From assembly GCA_900660155.1 (NCBI GenBank), contig CABFPE010000609.1:249669-313668 (forward strand): a DNA stretch of 64,000 bases. Reading direction: 5' to 3'. Positions 9,977 to 24,000 of this stretch are shown here, one piece after another. The stretch's first letter is position 1, and every line of letters starts with the position of its first letter. Under the pieces are notes generated by a model. The model ran no database searches. It was not told the origin of the DNA and saw only the letters and a list, made by a program, of their open reading frames with translations. A program made the translations under genes and the position numbers. This DNA is from Hofstenia miamia. Lineage: Eukaryota; Xenacoelomorpha; Acoela; Hofsteniidae.

Positions 9977-12900
9977 CTAAATGGAATTTTATAAGTAAAT
10001 GATGTTATTCATGCAGTGAAGTGGTTCTTCACTATAACTTATTTGACTTAAATACTTAAATTGTTATCAAGGTCTTCACTAACCCCTTTGGCTGTGAACA
10101 TACCAAAATTTACTAAGTAGTTAGTAATCCTTGGTACTCAAGCGTCACACAAAAGCATCTCAAGAAATTTGATTCAACTTAGGTGTAAACCACTGTCCGG
10201 AAGGTTTCTATTCCGAAGTATAATACATGTAGCTTGTAGTAACACTAAATTCTTAAAAATTGATAATGGTTTCTAGAAAAAAATATAACTTTGTGCAGGA
10301 TATTCCTTACAAAGGCGTGGCTAGTTTATCTAAACCTAAAAATGGAAAGAGCTGAAGTTAGGTACAGAGCTGAAGTTAGTTGCAGCAGCCAGCCATTGGC
10401 TTTAGCATTCTGAATTCTCTGAACATTAGTAACAGGGACAATTTGAAATCATTTTATAAAAAGGAAATTTTCAATTATAATAGTTAATACTTTCAACCAC
10501 TTTCGAAACAGGAATAACGAGATTGAACTTGCACATATTAAAAATGAAATGGTGAAAGTAGATTTTGTTCGAAATCAAACCTTTCAAATGCTAACAGTAA
10601 AACACTATTCTTTTTTCCATACAAATAATGGCATCATGATAATTCTACACAGAGGTTTCTAAAATAGAAATTTGACGGGTATTGAAAACAAGTTTAGACA
10701 TTTGTTGTTCATTTTAATCAAACATGTAATAGCTACTAATAACATTTTCCTTTCAATTTTTAATGAAATTGAAACAATTATTCACATTAATTTGTGATAA
10801 AACAGTATGACTTTGCATTACCTGATAAAAACATGTTTTTAATGAAGAATGTGTTCTATTGTATACGTGATGGTATCATTAAGTCCATAGACTAGCACAT
10901 ATTCAAAAGTGTAGTGCATCTGGCATTGTCTGGGAGCAAAGGTCTTTTGTTTAAGGATAAACGGACTTCACAAAGTGGAAATTTCCAGGAAAATTTGGCA
11001 CTCATAAGATTCGAGCTGAAACCTTACATCGGTAAGCCCTTATTCGGGGATGCTAATGGACCAATACAGTTAAAATGACCAAACTCAGTGGAGAGTATTA
11101 TGCAAATATTGTATCAGCTGCATGGAAAGCCAGAAACAAACTAAGTGGACGTGATTGGTATCTTCTTCACGATAATGTACCATTACACACAAGTGGGGTG
11201 GCCCAGACTGTTGTTCACAAGGCCGGTTTTGTTCAACTAGCTCATCCTCCTTATACCCCCGATCTTGCTCCAATTGACTATTTTTTATTTGATCACCTAA
11301 AGAGAACTCTGAAAGGAACGCATTTTGCTAATCCGGACGAGTCGAAGGCTGCATTACTCAGTTTCTCAACGAATGTCCACCAGAATGGTTAAAGATGCCT
11401 TTATTGAACTTAGGACGGTAGAACTTCTGTGTGGAATCAATGGGAGCTACTTTGAGAAGTAATATATTTTCTTTAACTATACAAGTTGCTTGTTAATATC
11501 CATTTGTTTCGTCTTAATATTTTCTTTCTAAATATTATAGTCTACGGACTTAATGACGCCAACACGTATTTACGTTAATACTCACAAAACGTTTCAACAA
11601 CTTTCAAATTGTTAAAGTGACAAATTTTAGTGAGTGAGTATGTTACACAACAACGGTTTTAGTATGGTATCATTGCAGAAATATTTAAACCTAAAATAGT
11701 AATTCAAGCATTAGTCTTTCTAATTGAACTGGAATCTATATTAGCAAGACGAATATATAAAATGTGAAATTAAATTAAAAAAATATAAATGATCATTAAA
11801 ACAATTTTTCATGCGCATTTCAAAAAACTTCAATTATTTTGACAATTACAATGAATTTTACGCAAGTCATTGTGATCAATGGAAATTTTTTTACCATTTG
11901 AAGAACAAAGGGAGCCAGAATTGATCCAATTCTACCACATGCTTCAAACAAAGACATTCCGTTGTTCCTAAGTATGTGGATTTAAGTTACATTACGCACA
12001 AATGTTCGCAGATTCTAGTTGGGAATTTAATTATATTTATGGACCCAAAATAGTCACTAAGGAGAAAAAACCTAGTCATTTAACCATTTATTATTTGAAA
12101 AGTATATTTAACTCGAAGATAAATGAAAGAATATCAATGCAGTGTTTTGTAGTAGTTTAGTTAAAATCCTTGACATTATTGCCCATGTCAGGAAAGCTAA
12201 GAATTCCAGAAAGAAGATGAGATGCGTAGTGCAGTACATTTCCAAGAAAATGAATTGAGCTTGAACGGTCTCAAATTAGGTTCGGATTCATTGTATAAAA
12301 AAACTTCAAAATTTGATAGAAAAATTCAGTTAAATTTATAATTAATAATTCAGCCAAAAATAGTGGCATAATTGTCATAATTGCTCGGTTTTTTCAGGCT
12401 TCTTCGTAAGAAAAACTTTTCTACCTGACAACCTTTGCCCATTTTATGTGTTCAACGATATGTTTTTCTCGCTGTGGGCTTAAAATCCGTTTCGAATAGG
12501 AAAAAATTCGTTCGACTTCGACATTAACGATGTAGGTCAAATTCGTAATTTCTGCAGGCGTTGCACTAAATGCCTGAAAATGGGATGAATTAACCATATA
12601 TGCAAAATCCGGGGCTTTGCTAAATTACATTCTTTAGTTTTCCGATATATTTTAATTTCCAAGAGATTCGGACACTTGGAAGTGCTCTTAGATGCTGACT
12701 GCTGATGTTTTTCTCATTCGATCCTCTAATTTGGAGGTTGGGCATAGTAACTCCTTGAAGGCAATAGTCAGAAGTGCGTGTTGTTGCTGCAAAATATCGA
12801 CTGAAGTGATTTTCTTGAGTGCTTTTTCTGCATCCAGATATGTGCACACTTGTTCAAAATTTGAACAGTAATAAAATGCAGCATTTATTCATGCTCCCCA

Positions 12901-13520
12901 ATGATTCCAAGAACTGACCGGTAAGAAAAGTTAGATGTCGGATTTGTTGATAAGTACCTCTCTGGAAATTGGCAGGGATTGAGCAAATTTGAGTCAAACC
13001 AATATCTACGGGATTGAGTCTGTTGGGTTATTTCATATGACGACGGCCTACATCTGTAGGAAATACTAAAAGACCAAAAACATTACAAGCTCTAAAAGAT
13101 AGCATCAGTCAGGAAATTGAAACCAAAAGAGGTAGTAGATATTCGTTTCGTGAAAAATGTGGAAAAATGATGTCTTCTGATTAAGAAAATGTTTGGAAGA
13201 AAATGGAAAAGAGTTAAAAAACTTATTGTAAAAGGCGAAATTATTTGATTTTCATAAGTAATAATTTATTTTATGTAAACTGTATATTGTTATATAATAA
13301 AGTGTATATATATAAATTATAATTCCAAATTTAATTAAGGAACTTCAAGTATTCTTAGTAGTAATTTTCACCTTAATCTTGTAGACAATACTTCAGCTTG
13401 GTAGCCCCACCATACATTAAATAATGCGGTGGCACAAAATCGTCCAATAAATGAATCAATTATCTCCATTGCGAAAACTAAAATAAACTAACTACCAAAA
13501 TTAAGCAGTAGATCTATATC

Positions 13521-13558
<38 letters not shown>

Positions 13559-16500
13559 GAAAACATAGTACCTAAAACATATAGTAGCATAATGCAAATG
13601 CCATTTAGATGCCTTTCTTGCAAATTTGATATTTAAATGAATAATGTGTGATTTTATTTCTATCTTCTTAATTGGTGTTTTTGTTTATTACCTTCGACAA
13701 ATAGTCACTTTTTCCCATCTTCTTGTCTGACTGTCTGTCTGTCTGTTTGTTTGTTTGTCAACAAGATTTCTCAAAAATTCATGAGTGGATCTTTATGAAA
13801 ATAAATCTCGGGATATACATTGGTCTGATTTAGATTCATTTCAGACTGATACCGACTTCCTTCTGGGTGCTAGACACAAATTTATTCTCCGACAATAGAA
13901 AATATCCATTTATAGGGGGCGAATATCAATGCATAGAATGATTTTTTTTCCATGCGAGGAAAATTTATATCAACTCAAATATTCAAAAGGAGACTCACAC
14001 TTTGCAATTTAGGTATTCAAAAGTACAGGTTACAGGTTTGCATTTGTGTTGCATCAGATATTGAAAAAATTAATTTGAAACACATTTCAGTGTTTAACTT
14101 TTTTAGTCTAATTCAAGGAACATTCAATTTGCTTTATAAAACAGGCAAGTATGGGATGGCACTGCCTGCAAACATTTATTACGGGTTGCTTAGGGAAATA
14201 TTGGAACACAACATATTATTTCCTGTAATTATATTGCACAACAGTGTATTGCTGTTAATATGCGATTTGCGAGCAGTGTAGATAAGCAACTGACCCCATT
14301 AGCACACGATTGCAGTATAAATTATATATAAAGATATGAGAATTTGCAACTCCGAAAATATGATAGATAATCCGGATAATTCCGGTCAAAATATGATAAA
14401 TGCAAATCCGGACAGGATAAGAAACTTAGCCCTAATTTATAATGGACAAGTCAGGATAGATTTATTACTCAAAATGACACCTACTTTTTCCTTTCCTAAC
14501 CTCCAAAGCTAAATTTGTGTGTCAAGATGTCCTTAGGTCTTTTTATTTTTCTTAAGTGCTGGTAAAAAATCTAAGACCAAAACTTTGAGGGTCAATGCCT
14601 TGTAGAACTAATTAATCAGAAGGCCAATAGTTCAAAGTGAGCAACAAAATTATTCGAATGAATTTACATAACTTACCGATTTCTTTCGTTATTGGTATTA
14701 AAAATAATGCGACTGTTGTAAGGACCAGGAAACATATTAGCACTGGCTTGCGACCATATCTAAAAATCATTGCATTATCAATTATATTTATTGAAAAATT
14801 GAAAATAACCAGCTGCAGAACATAAATCATAAGCAACTTTTGAATAATCAATGAAATTACACTGAAAAATTTTATTAGATAGATTATTTACTAATTAACC
14901 TTAAAGAGAAATAAATGTACTTCCGTATATTTTGATCTATCAATCATTGAAAATAATCTATTTTATATAGAAAATTCAAAATATATATGCTTTTTAAACT
15001 AAGCATGTCTGGTTAGAAAGCTAAAGGTACAAATTTAAGTTCAAAAAACTGTGTATTAGTGTTTCAAAGAATGGCTGCCTTTTGACACAAATTTATTTTG
15101 ACAATTGTTGAGATATCAATTCTATAATGAAATAATGTGAATATTTCTGGTGAAGCCAATGTCTTTACACTAATTATTGGTTAATACAAATTTTGAATGA
15201 AATCTTAGAGAGATCTATCGAAAGCATATTGTTAGTACAATACATTATACTGAACTTTGTGATTTATAGGCAACACATAAATTTTGAAATAAGCGGAAGG
15301 ATGGTCATATTCAAAATTGAGAACATCATGTAAAAACGTAAGTTTGGAATATATTGTATTCGCTTGTAATTAAAGAAAAAAATATATCATACATTACAAT
15401 TTAGCACAAATAAATTTTGGAATTTCAAAAAATTTGTTTAAAGTTGGTTTTTTGACATCTTCGATTATAATCAGTGTTTTCTGAGATATTACCAATATTA
15501 TTTCAATTCGAATTCTACAAACACTAGCTTTTAAAGAGTACAAGATTTTTATTCTATAAAGGAAAATTCAATTCAAGTCACAACATAATGGTTGGAACAC
15601 GAAATTCAAATGATCAGAAAGAACTCATAATGATGATAAAGACGGCCGTATCAGAAGCGATGGGTTCTATTTCAACTGATGTTGCAACACTGAATAAACG
15701 CGTCGCCTCAATGGATTCAGTGATTACAGAAATGAACACAAGACACTGTAAAGAAGTAGCAAGAAACAGCCAAATGATAGATACACTAACTGCGAAAATT
15801 AGAGCAGTAGAAGAAGAAAATTCCGCGCTGAAAGACGAAAACCGCAAAATGAAGGAAATTTTAGATGGTCATCAAAAGTTTCTAGAAGGTGTAGACATAA
15901 AAACGCGTGCTTCTAACTTGATTATCACTGGTGTAAGTGAGAAAGAATCTATAATGCATAAGAAGGACGATGAAGGGAAAGTTGCTGAGATTTTTCGTAA
16001 AATGGGAGTTGACGCATCATGTCTGGAAAGTACTCGAAGGATTGGTAAAGAATCTGATCGACCTCGTCCTATTCTCGTTAAACTTCATTCGGGAATACAG
16101 CGTAAAGATATTTTATCTAAACGACCTGCACTTAAAAAATCTCCCGCGCCATTTGATAAAATTTTCGTCAAACCGGATATCCACCCGGCAATACGTAAAG
16201 AAGAAACCCGCTTGCGGAATATAGTGGAGTTGGAGAAGAAGAAGTCAGAAAACGCTGGCATTGAGATTGAGTATGATTGGAAGAATCGCGTCGTTGAGAG
16301 AGATGGATTAGTTATTGACAGTTACTCCCTGTATTTTTAGATCTCGCACGTGCTCCAGAACATGTACATAAATATAGTCGTCATTATCTTAGCATCTTAT
16401 CTTGGAACGTTAATGGTATAAAGAATAAAATCGAGTGTTCTTCAGTATTAAATATATTAATAGAAAACGATATAGTGTTATTGTGTGAAACTAAATCTAG

Positions 16501-19500
16501 AAATTTTCATATCCCTGGTTTTACTTTGTATAATTCTTCATTTGGACCCAAACATAGAGGTGGTGTAGCGATTGCTGTCAAACATTGGTTGATACCACAC
16601 ATATTAAAAGTAAGCAATCAAGAGTTTGAAGAGTTGTGGATTGAGTTCGACCTTTTTCCTGGTGTTTCGTTTGGTGTCTGTTACATACCACCACAAGAAT
16701 CGCCGTACTTCCATGAATCAATGTTAGCTAGCCTCATGTCCAGCATATCTGAGCGTTCTTCGTCCTGTCGCAAATGTATACTGTGTGGAGATCTGAATGG
16801 AAGATATTCCGATCTTAACGCTAAGCTACACTCTAACCTCCAATTCACAACAAATCCGGACACCAAAGTGAACGAAAGAGGAAAAATGATAATAGGCATA
16901 TGTTCGGAAACCCATACTGCAATTGTGAACAACTTCATGGAATTCACAGGAGGCTTGACATACAGGTAAAAAGAAAGATGGTTATCATCTATTGATGTTT
17001 GCATATTATCTACTTCACTTCTAAACCAAGTTAAAAATTTTCAAGTACATCAAGACCTCTCACTTCCGTCTAACNGTTAATGGTATAAAGAATAAAATCG
17101 AGTGTTCTTCAGTATTAAATATATTAATAGAAAACGACATAGTGTTATTGTGTGAAACTTAATCTAGAAATTTTCATATCCCTGGTTTTACTTTGTATAA
17201 TTCTTCATTTGGACCCAAACATAGAGGTGGTGTAGCGATTGCTGTCAAACATTGGTTGATACCACACATATTAAAAGTAAGCAATCAAGAGTTTGAAGAG
17301 TTGTGGATTGAGTTCGACCTTTTTCCTGGTGTTTCGTTTGGTGTCTGTTACATACCACCACAAGAATCGCCGTACTTCCATGAATCAATGTTAGCTAGCC
17401 TCATGTCCAGCATATCTGAGCGTTCTTCGTCCTGTCGCAAATGTATACTGTGTGGAGATCTGAATGGAAGATATTCCGATCTTAACGCTAAGCTACACTC
17501 TAACCTCCAATTCACAACAAATCTGGACACCAAAGTGAACGAAAGAGGAAAAATGATAATAGGCATATGTTCGGAAACCCATACTGCAATTGTGAACAAC
17601 TTCATGGAATTCACAGGAGGCTTGACATACAGGTAAAAAGAAAGATGGTTATCATCTATTGATATTTGCATATTATCTACTTCACTTCTAAACCAAGTTA
17701 AAAATTTTCAAGTACATCAAAACCTCTCACTTCCGTCTAACCATGCCCCCCTCATGCTGCAGATAGACTGTAAAAAAATCTCATCGAAAACACTAGCATC
17801 GATACTCAACCGTTGTAATTATCTAGGCTTTTACTCAAGCAATAGTGAACACTGCTATAAGGTCAAGAAATGTTCTCGACCGTGGCTGATCGACCCTGAT
17901 TTACTTAAGAATGCATTAAGTTTGATTATCCCACCAAGTGTACCACAGATCATGTCGTCCGTAGAAGCGGAATTGCTTTTGAATAATGTGTCGGATAGTA
18001 TAAACAGAGCTTCAAAGGAGTCACATGCGACGGTACAGAACTGAAGAAGTCGCAGGGATACCGCAATGAGCCGTTGGAATCAATTGCTCCAATCAAACGA
18101 CCACAAGCTAATATGGAAATCTATCAATTGGAGAGGTACTACGAAATTGCTTAGTCATCAATATGAGAACCGTCCTACGGATATGGAGTTCCATGATCAC
18201 TGCACCAGATTGTACAATTCCCATGAGAACCTCCTAGAAACTACAACAGATGACTTGCCATACATTCCAATTTTAGATGATGATATAACGATAAGAGAAG
18301 TAAATGAAGTTACTGAATCGTTAAAAGACAAAGCTGCCGGTGAAGATGGTCTGTACCCAGGTTTATTACGTTTCCTTCCTATGTCGTGGATGTATTTTCT
18401 GCTAAACCTATTTAACATTATATTCATCTCAGATATCTTTCCAGAATCATGGGAGTCGTCTAGGATGACAATGTTATTTAAGAAAGGTAATCCGCTTGAT
18501 TGCAATAACTACCGCGGTATAAATGTGTCAGGTGCGTTAAATAAAGTATATGAAACTATTCTTACGAGACGATTGGCAATGTGGTATAACGTGTGTTCGG
18601 AGCAAACAGGCGCTCAGAAACAGAAAGGATGTCTCGAGCAAATCTGCACACTTCGCCTACTCATAGACCATGCAAGGAAATCAAAAAAGCCTTTATTTTT
18701 TTGTATATAGATTTCTCCAAGGCCTAACGATAAAGTTCATCGGACAAAACTATTCAATCTATTGCGATCCATTGGATGTGGACCAAGAATGTTATTGGCT
18801 CTTTTCCGAATTTACCGATTTACAAAGTCATTTTAGGAACAACGAGTGTCGATGCCACACAAGGTGTGAAACAAGGGTCCCCCACATCGTGCATCCTTTT
18901 TGTGATTTGTGTAGATGCTCTAATTCGTCGTCTTTGTTCTCTATGTATTCCTCGAAGACTCACTACCATGTCATTCTCTTCTTATGATGGATGATACGGT
19001 TCTTCTTGCTCGTTCACGCCAGGCTTTGTTAAAAAAATTGAAAGTTGTTGTTGAATACTGTGAAGAATATGGGATGTCTATCAATTATGATAAAACAAAA
19101 CTCATGGTGATAAATGCATCACAGGTCCATGACAAAGCGTCGATTCCAGTAGATCAAGGCAATAACATCACCTACTCATCATCCTATACATACCTTGGTG
19201 TCATTTTCAGCGATACAGGACGAACAATTTCTGATGTATCACAGCACATTAATTTTACAAAGAAAAATGTAGTAAAATATGCTGCTTTCATAAATGAGAA
19301 TCCGGACATGCCGTTCACTATGAAGAAAATGGTTGCCAAGTCAGCCTTATTGTCATCTGTATTGTATGGTTGCGAATCTGGTGCATGCTATAAGAAAGCG
19401 GAAAGAATATATATGAATATAGTAAAGATAATGTTATCTCTCAGATCATCTGCTCCGAATATCCCCTGTCTTGTGGAAGCGGATTTCCCCTCATGCCGAA

Positions 19501-20926
19501 CGCATATTGCCACAAGACAACGCAAGTGGTGGATGGACCAGCTTCAACGCCAAAATGCCCATGCTCCACTCCTATTTTCACTAGAGTTATGTCGAACTGT
19601 CAAGTCTCCAACATCTACGTTTCTTGATAATGTAATCTTAGGAGAAGTTCCAGTGTCAGACAACTTCAAGGAAAGCATATCAAACTCAGATAAGTAAAAA
19701 ATTATTACATACGCTCAATTCAACCCGTCTGTGAAACAGCCAAGTTTCTACAAAGACAATTTGGTTCAAGAGTATGCTAGAATTAGCACCACAAGAATGC
19801 GTCTTTCGTCGCATCAATTACGAGTTGAAACAGGTCGATGGTCGAGGTTGGAGAGGCATGAAAGAGTGTGCACTTGCGACAACTCGTCTGTCCAGGACTA
19901 ATTCCACGTAATTTTCCGGTGCCCAACGACCAAACTAGTTACCCAACAGTTGCGTAATTCAACCTCTAACCTCGGATCCCTTTTTGATAATTTTCCCTCC
20001 CATGTCATTACAACAGCTATTCACAATGCACTAAAAGCCTTTGATGCATAATTTCGAATTATTACAACACATTATGGACCATTAGATCTTACTTTTGTAA
20101 ATTATATATATATTTACATAATTTCTGTTCTGGAGATGCGTGCGTTAAATTTTTTATTTTAATGGTCAATAAACCTATCTATCTATCTATGCAAAATTTA
20201 CCATTTTTGAAAAATTAATCAATAAACTTGACTCGAGAAGCAGGTTTCAACCTCATGGAGGTTGATTTAAAATATTAACATTTTGGTTAGAATTTCATCA
20301 AAACCATACTTTGTAGTTTTTCAACTTTACACGAATTTTTCATGTGGTCAAAAAATTATTTTATAATCTTTGTTTGCCCTAGCTATATCGCAAATACATA
20401 GTGTATTATTGATGTTAACCTTTGAATTAGATCAAATATTTTTTAATACCCAGCTCTTGTTTATGTTATTTATTATGCTGATAAGTTTTTATGTTCTCCT
20501 ACAAATAGTTCTTATTGTAGGAGTATAAAAGAGAAGAATTGATACCCTGTGGACACAAGCATTAAGTTCGTTAATTACCTGAGTTTATTTTGATGCTTTA
20601 GTGTAAAATTGCGGTAAATTAATTCTGCACTCTTTTACAAGAAACCGGTGTGCACCCTTACCTGAAAAACCAATAAACTGAATACTACAGAAAACACAAA
20701 ATACTACTATAAAACAAAAAATCCATTTTGAAGTGTTGTAGGTTGAATAAAAGCTATGTCCTAATTGTGGGGAACTGCCAAATAATGACAAAAGAATGTT
20801 GTGACATTTTAATAGTAGCTTACTTAGTCAGAATAATGACCTAGATAGAACTAAAAATCTTGACCCGACATATTTTCAATTTTTGACAGGTTATTTAAAT
20901 AAGTAAGTCGATCAGAGCAGGTTAGC

Positions 20927-21006
<80 letters not shown>

Positions 21007-24000
21007 AGAAGTCAGCATTGAATGGGCAGAACAGCATAAGGGCAATTAATACGTAGGCGATACCAGTGGTGAGATATTCGGCAGGAATAGTTAGGTGGAA
21101 CAAGAATGAACTGAGGGAATTAGACAGGGAGACAAGGAACATACTAGCAGCAGAGAGAGCATTCAACCTAAATGGAGATGTAGATAGGCTGTACATGGCA
21201 AGGCATAAGGGAGGAAAAGGGCTGCTAAGTGTGGAGGAAAATGTAGAAGCAGAAGCACTAGGGCTAAAGGAATATGTAGAAGAGCAACCTAGAGGATCCC
21301 TAATAGAGGTCACTAAGGAGTTAAAGAAGATAAGAACTGAGAGTGAAGGAAAGAAGATATACCAGAATAGGATGGAATCAGAGAGACAAACAAGGTATAG
21401 GCNNNNNNNNNNNNNNNNNNNNNNNNNNNNNNNNNNNNNNNNNNNNNNNNNNNNNNNNNNNNNNNNNNNNNNNNNNNNNNNNNNNNNNNNNNNNNNNNNN
21501 NNNNNNNNNNNNNNNNNNNNNNNNNNNNNNNNNNNNNNNNNNNNNNNNNNNNNNNNNNNNNNNNNNNNNNNNNNNNNNNNNNNNNNNNNNNNNNNNNNNN
21601 NNNNNNNNNNNNNNNNNNNNNNNNNNNNNNNNNNNNNNNNNNNNNNNNNNNNNNNNNNNNNNNNTAGCAGGGTGTGAGAAGTTGGCACAGAATGAGTATA
21701 AGTTCAGGCATGACAAGGTGGGAAGACTGGTACACTGGAGTTTGAGCAGGCAGCATGGGTTAGAAGCAGGAGACAAGTGGTATGAGCACAAGCCACAGGG
21801 CGTCATAGAAAATGAGAAGGTTAAGATACTGTGGGACTTCAACATACAGACGAGCAAAGTGATAGAAGCACGGAGGCCAGACATAGTAGTGATAGACAAA
21901 GAGCAAAGATTAGGAACAGTGATAGACATAGCAGTACCAAAGGACAGAAATGTAGAAAACAAGGAGAAGGAGAAGATAGACAAGTACAGGGAGTTGGCAG
22001 AGGAAATAGAAAGGCTGTGGAAGCTAAAGAAAGTTGAAGTAGTCCCGGTAGTTGTAGGAGCACTAGGAGCAGTGAGTAAGAAGCATAAGAGATACTTGGA
22101 GGAGTTGGGAGTACCAAAGTGGGGAGGAGCAGTAGCACAGAAGGCAGCATTGTTAGGAACAGCTAGAGTCCTGAGGAAAGCTCCCATTGAGGAACACTTT
22201 TGTTGATCTTTTCCATATCCGAAAGTCTGTTATTATATTTAACCATTTGTTGTCTATTCCAAATAAAACTATCAAGTCAATTAATGATGTACGTATTTAA
22301 ATGTGTTATATTGTTTAATTTTTCAAATAAAATGTAGTGATTGACATTGTCAAAGGCTTTCTTTATATCAAGGCTGATTAATTTTACATAATCATAATTT
22401 TCATTTTTGTCTGACAGAATTCTATTTTGCAGTTCAATAACAGCATTTGTTGTTGTTCCATTTGTTCGGAATCCATGCTGATTTATATTTAAAAGATTAT
22501 TGTAGATATCTTTGATGTGAAAATTTAATACAAGTTTTTCAAAAGTTCTTGAAAATATTGAAGTGATGCTAATTGGTCTTAAATTATGTAGTTTTGCCGG
22601 TTGTGATTTTGGAATTGGTATTATTATAGCAGTTTTCCAAATTTTCGGGAATTTAGCAGTTCTTAGCGATTCCGTAAATATATAATGAACTATTGATGTA
22701 ATTATATACGAAAATTTTTTTATAAACCAATATGGTATTCCGTCGTATCCTGTTGATGTCTTTTTGAAGCTTTTCATTGCATGATATACTTGATGCATTG
22801 TTAGGGTTGGAATCTCTTCACTATCTATACTAAGAGTTCTAGGTTGTTTGTAATTCAAATCTTTTGATATATTAGTAAACATTTTGTTGATTTCATTTGC
22901 ATCAAATTCTTTATTCATCTTTGATAGTGTATTGCGTCCCATAAGTTGATTTACAGAAGCAAAGTGGGAGGATTGATAAAATAAACAATCATTAGTTAGT
23001 ATTCAACACAATAAGTGACGTAGCTGCACATGTAAATATATATACAGGGTGAAACAGTTGATCTTGCCGTTAAAAGAATTACATATAGTTTGCATATTAA
23101 AAGAATATTCTAAATATGCATGCGCGAATATAACTAACATACAAAATCAATTACTTGCAAAGTGAGCTTTGATAATTAAAATGAATTCACTAAATTTGGA
23201 TGGTGGTTTTACGAATAAAGAAATTGCGTCTGCAGTCAGTTTCTATAGCAGCCAATTGCGAGGAATCAAGAAGGCAATTTGAAAAAGTTTTAAATAAAGA
23301 GGCTCCATCTATTCGAACAATACGTGATTGGAAGAGACGTTTTTTTGAGCCAATCTGACTAATTTACCTCAATAGCATGCTGGCAACCAGGAACATAGGC
23401 TGGTGTCAAATGATTTGAAACATGATGCTATCACAGCTTTTGAAGATTGCACATGTTCTTCTTTAAGAAATGCAAGAAGCACGTTCAATATATATATATA
23501 TATATATATAGAAAACATGTTTTTTATTAAAATTTCCTCTTTAGATATTTATTGAGAAAGCTAAGTTTAATTGAGTGATAATACAAAGACTTCAGATAAA
23601 ATATTTACCTCATCATAAAAATAATATTTATGGGAACCAATAATTCAGCACTTGGAACAATAACACCATCAATATATATGCTGCCACTGAGTGATCCAAT
23701 GTCATAAAGCATCCCATAGTAAACAAAGTTAATGTCGCTCCTAAGAAACATAGAAACTAGAATTTAAATAGACTAAAAAAAGAAACTTATTTTCACAATG
23801 CTTTTATTGGCTTTATCCTAGAGCTGTTGTATAACAAATTATACCCAGTTATATTGAATTCAATGAAACCATTACATTTTTCAAAGATTAGAAAAAATAT
23901 AGGTGAAAAAAATTTTCTAGATCATCTACAACTGAAAAATAATTAAATATTAGAATATGAATTTATGGTGCATTAGCATGTAAGACCATATGACTCGGTC

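Larger units (their letters stand above)
15540..20191 (+). mobile_element. near full-length APE-type LINE, (CTAT)n tail
   Basis: A two-ORF non-LTR retrotransposon antisense to the transporter gene, inside its intron 6. ORF1 (15588-16340) is followed by an overlapping ORF2 in another frame. ORF2 carries an AP-like endonuclease (SILSWNVNGIKNK, LCETKS, CGDLNGR), a reverse transcriptase (AAGEDGLYPGLLRF, NYRGINVSGALNKVYE, then a catalytic MMDDTVLLARSR with M-M-D-D in place of Y-A-D-D, GMSINYDKTKLMVIN, YLGVIFSD) and a C-terminal CxC...HVIFRCP knuckle ending near 20051. ORF2 is interrupted by stops (for example at 16967, 18042, 19695 and 19903) and frameshifts at 18.7-19.0 kb. The 3' end carries AATAAA and a CTAT tail at 20174-20191. 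A 667 bp piece is duplicated by an assembly join at 17075. The clade is not assigned. Confidence 0.85.

Noticed and set aside
8581-22960. The two CR1-like LINE pieces (plus at 8581, minus at 22183-22960) almost complement each other, suggesting one element split by a 13.6 kb inversion.
   Set aside because: Transporter exons 7-10 lie inside the interval and exons 1-6 outside it, all on the same strand with matching splice phases. An inversion would have broken the gene. Two independent LINE copies are simpler.
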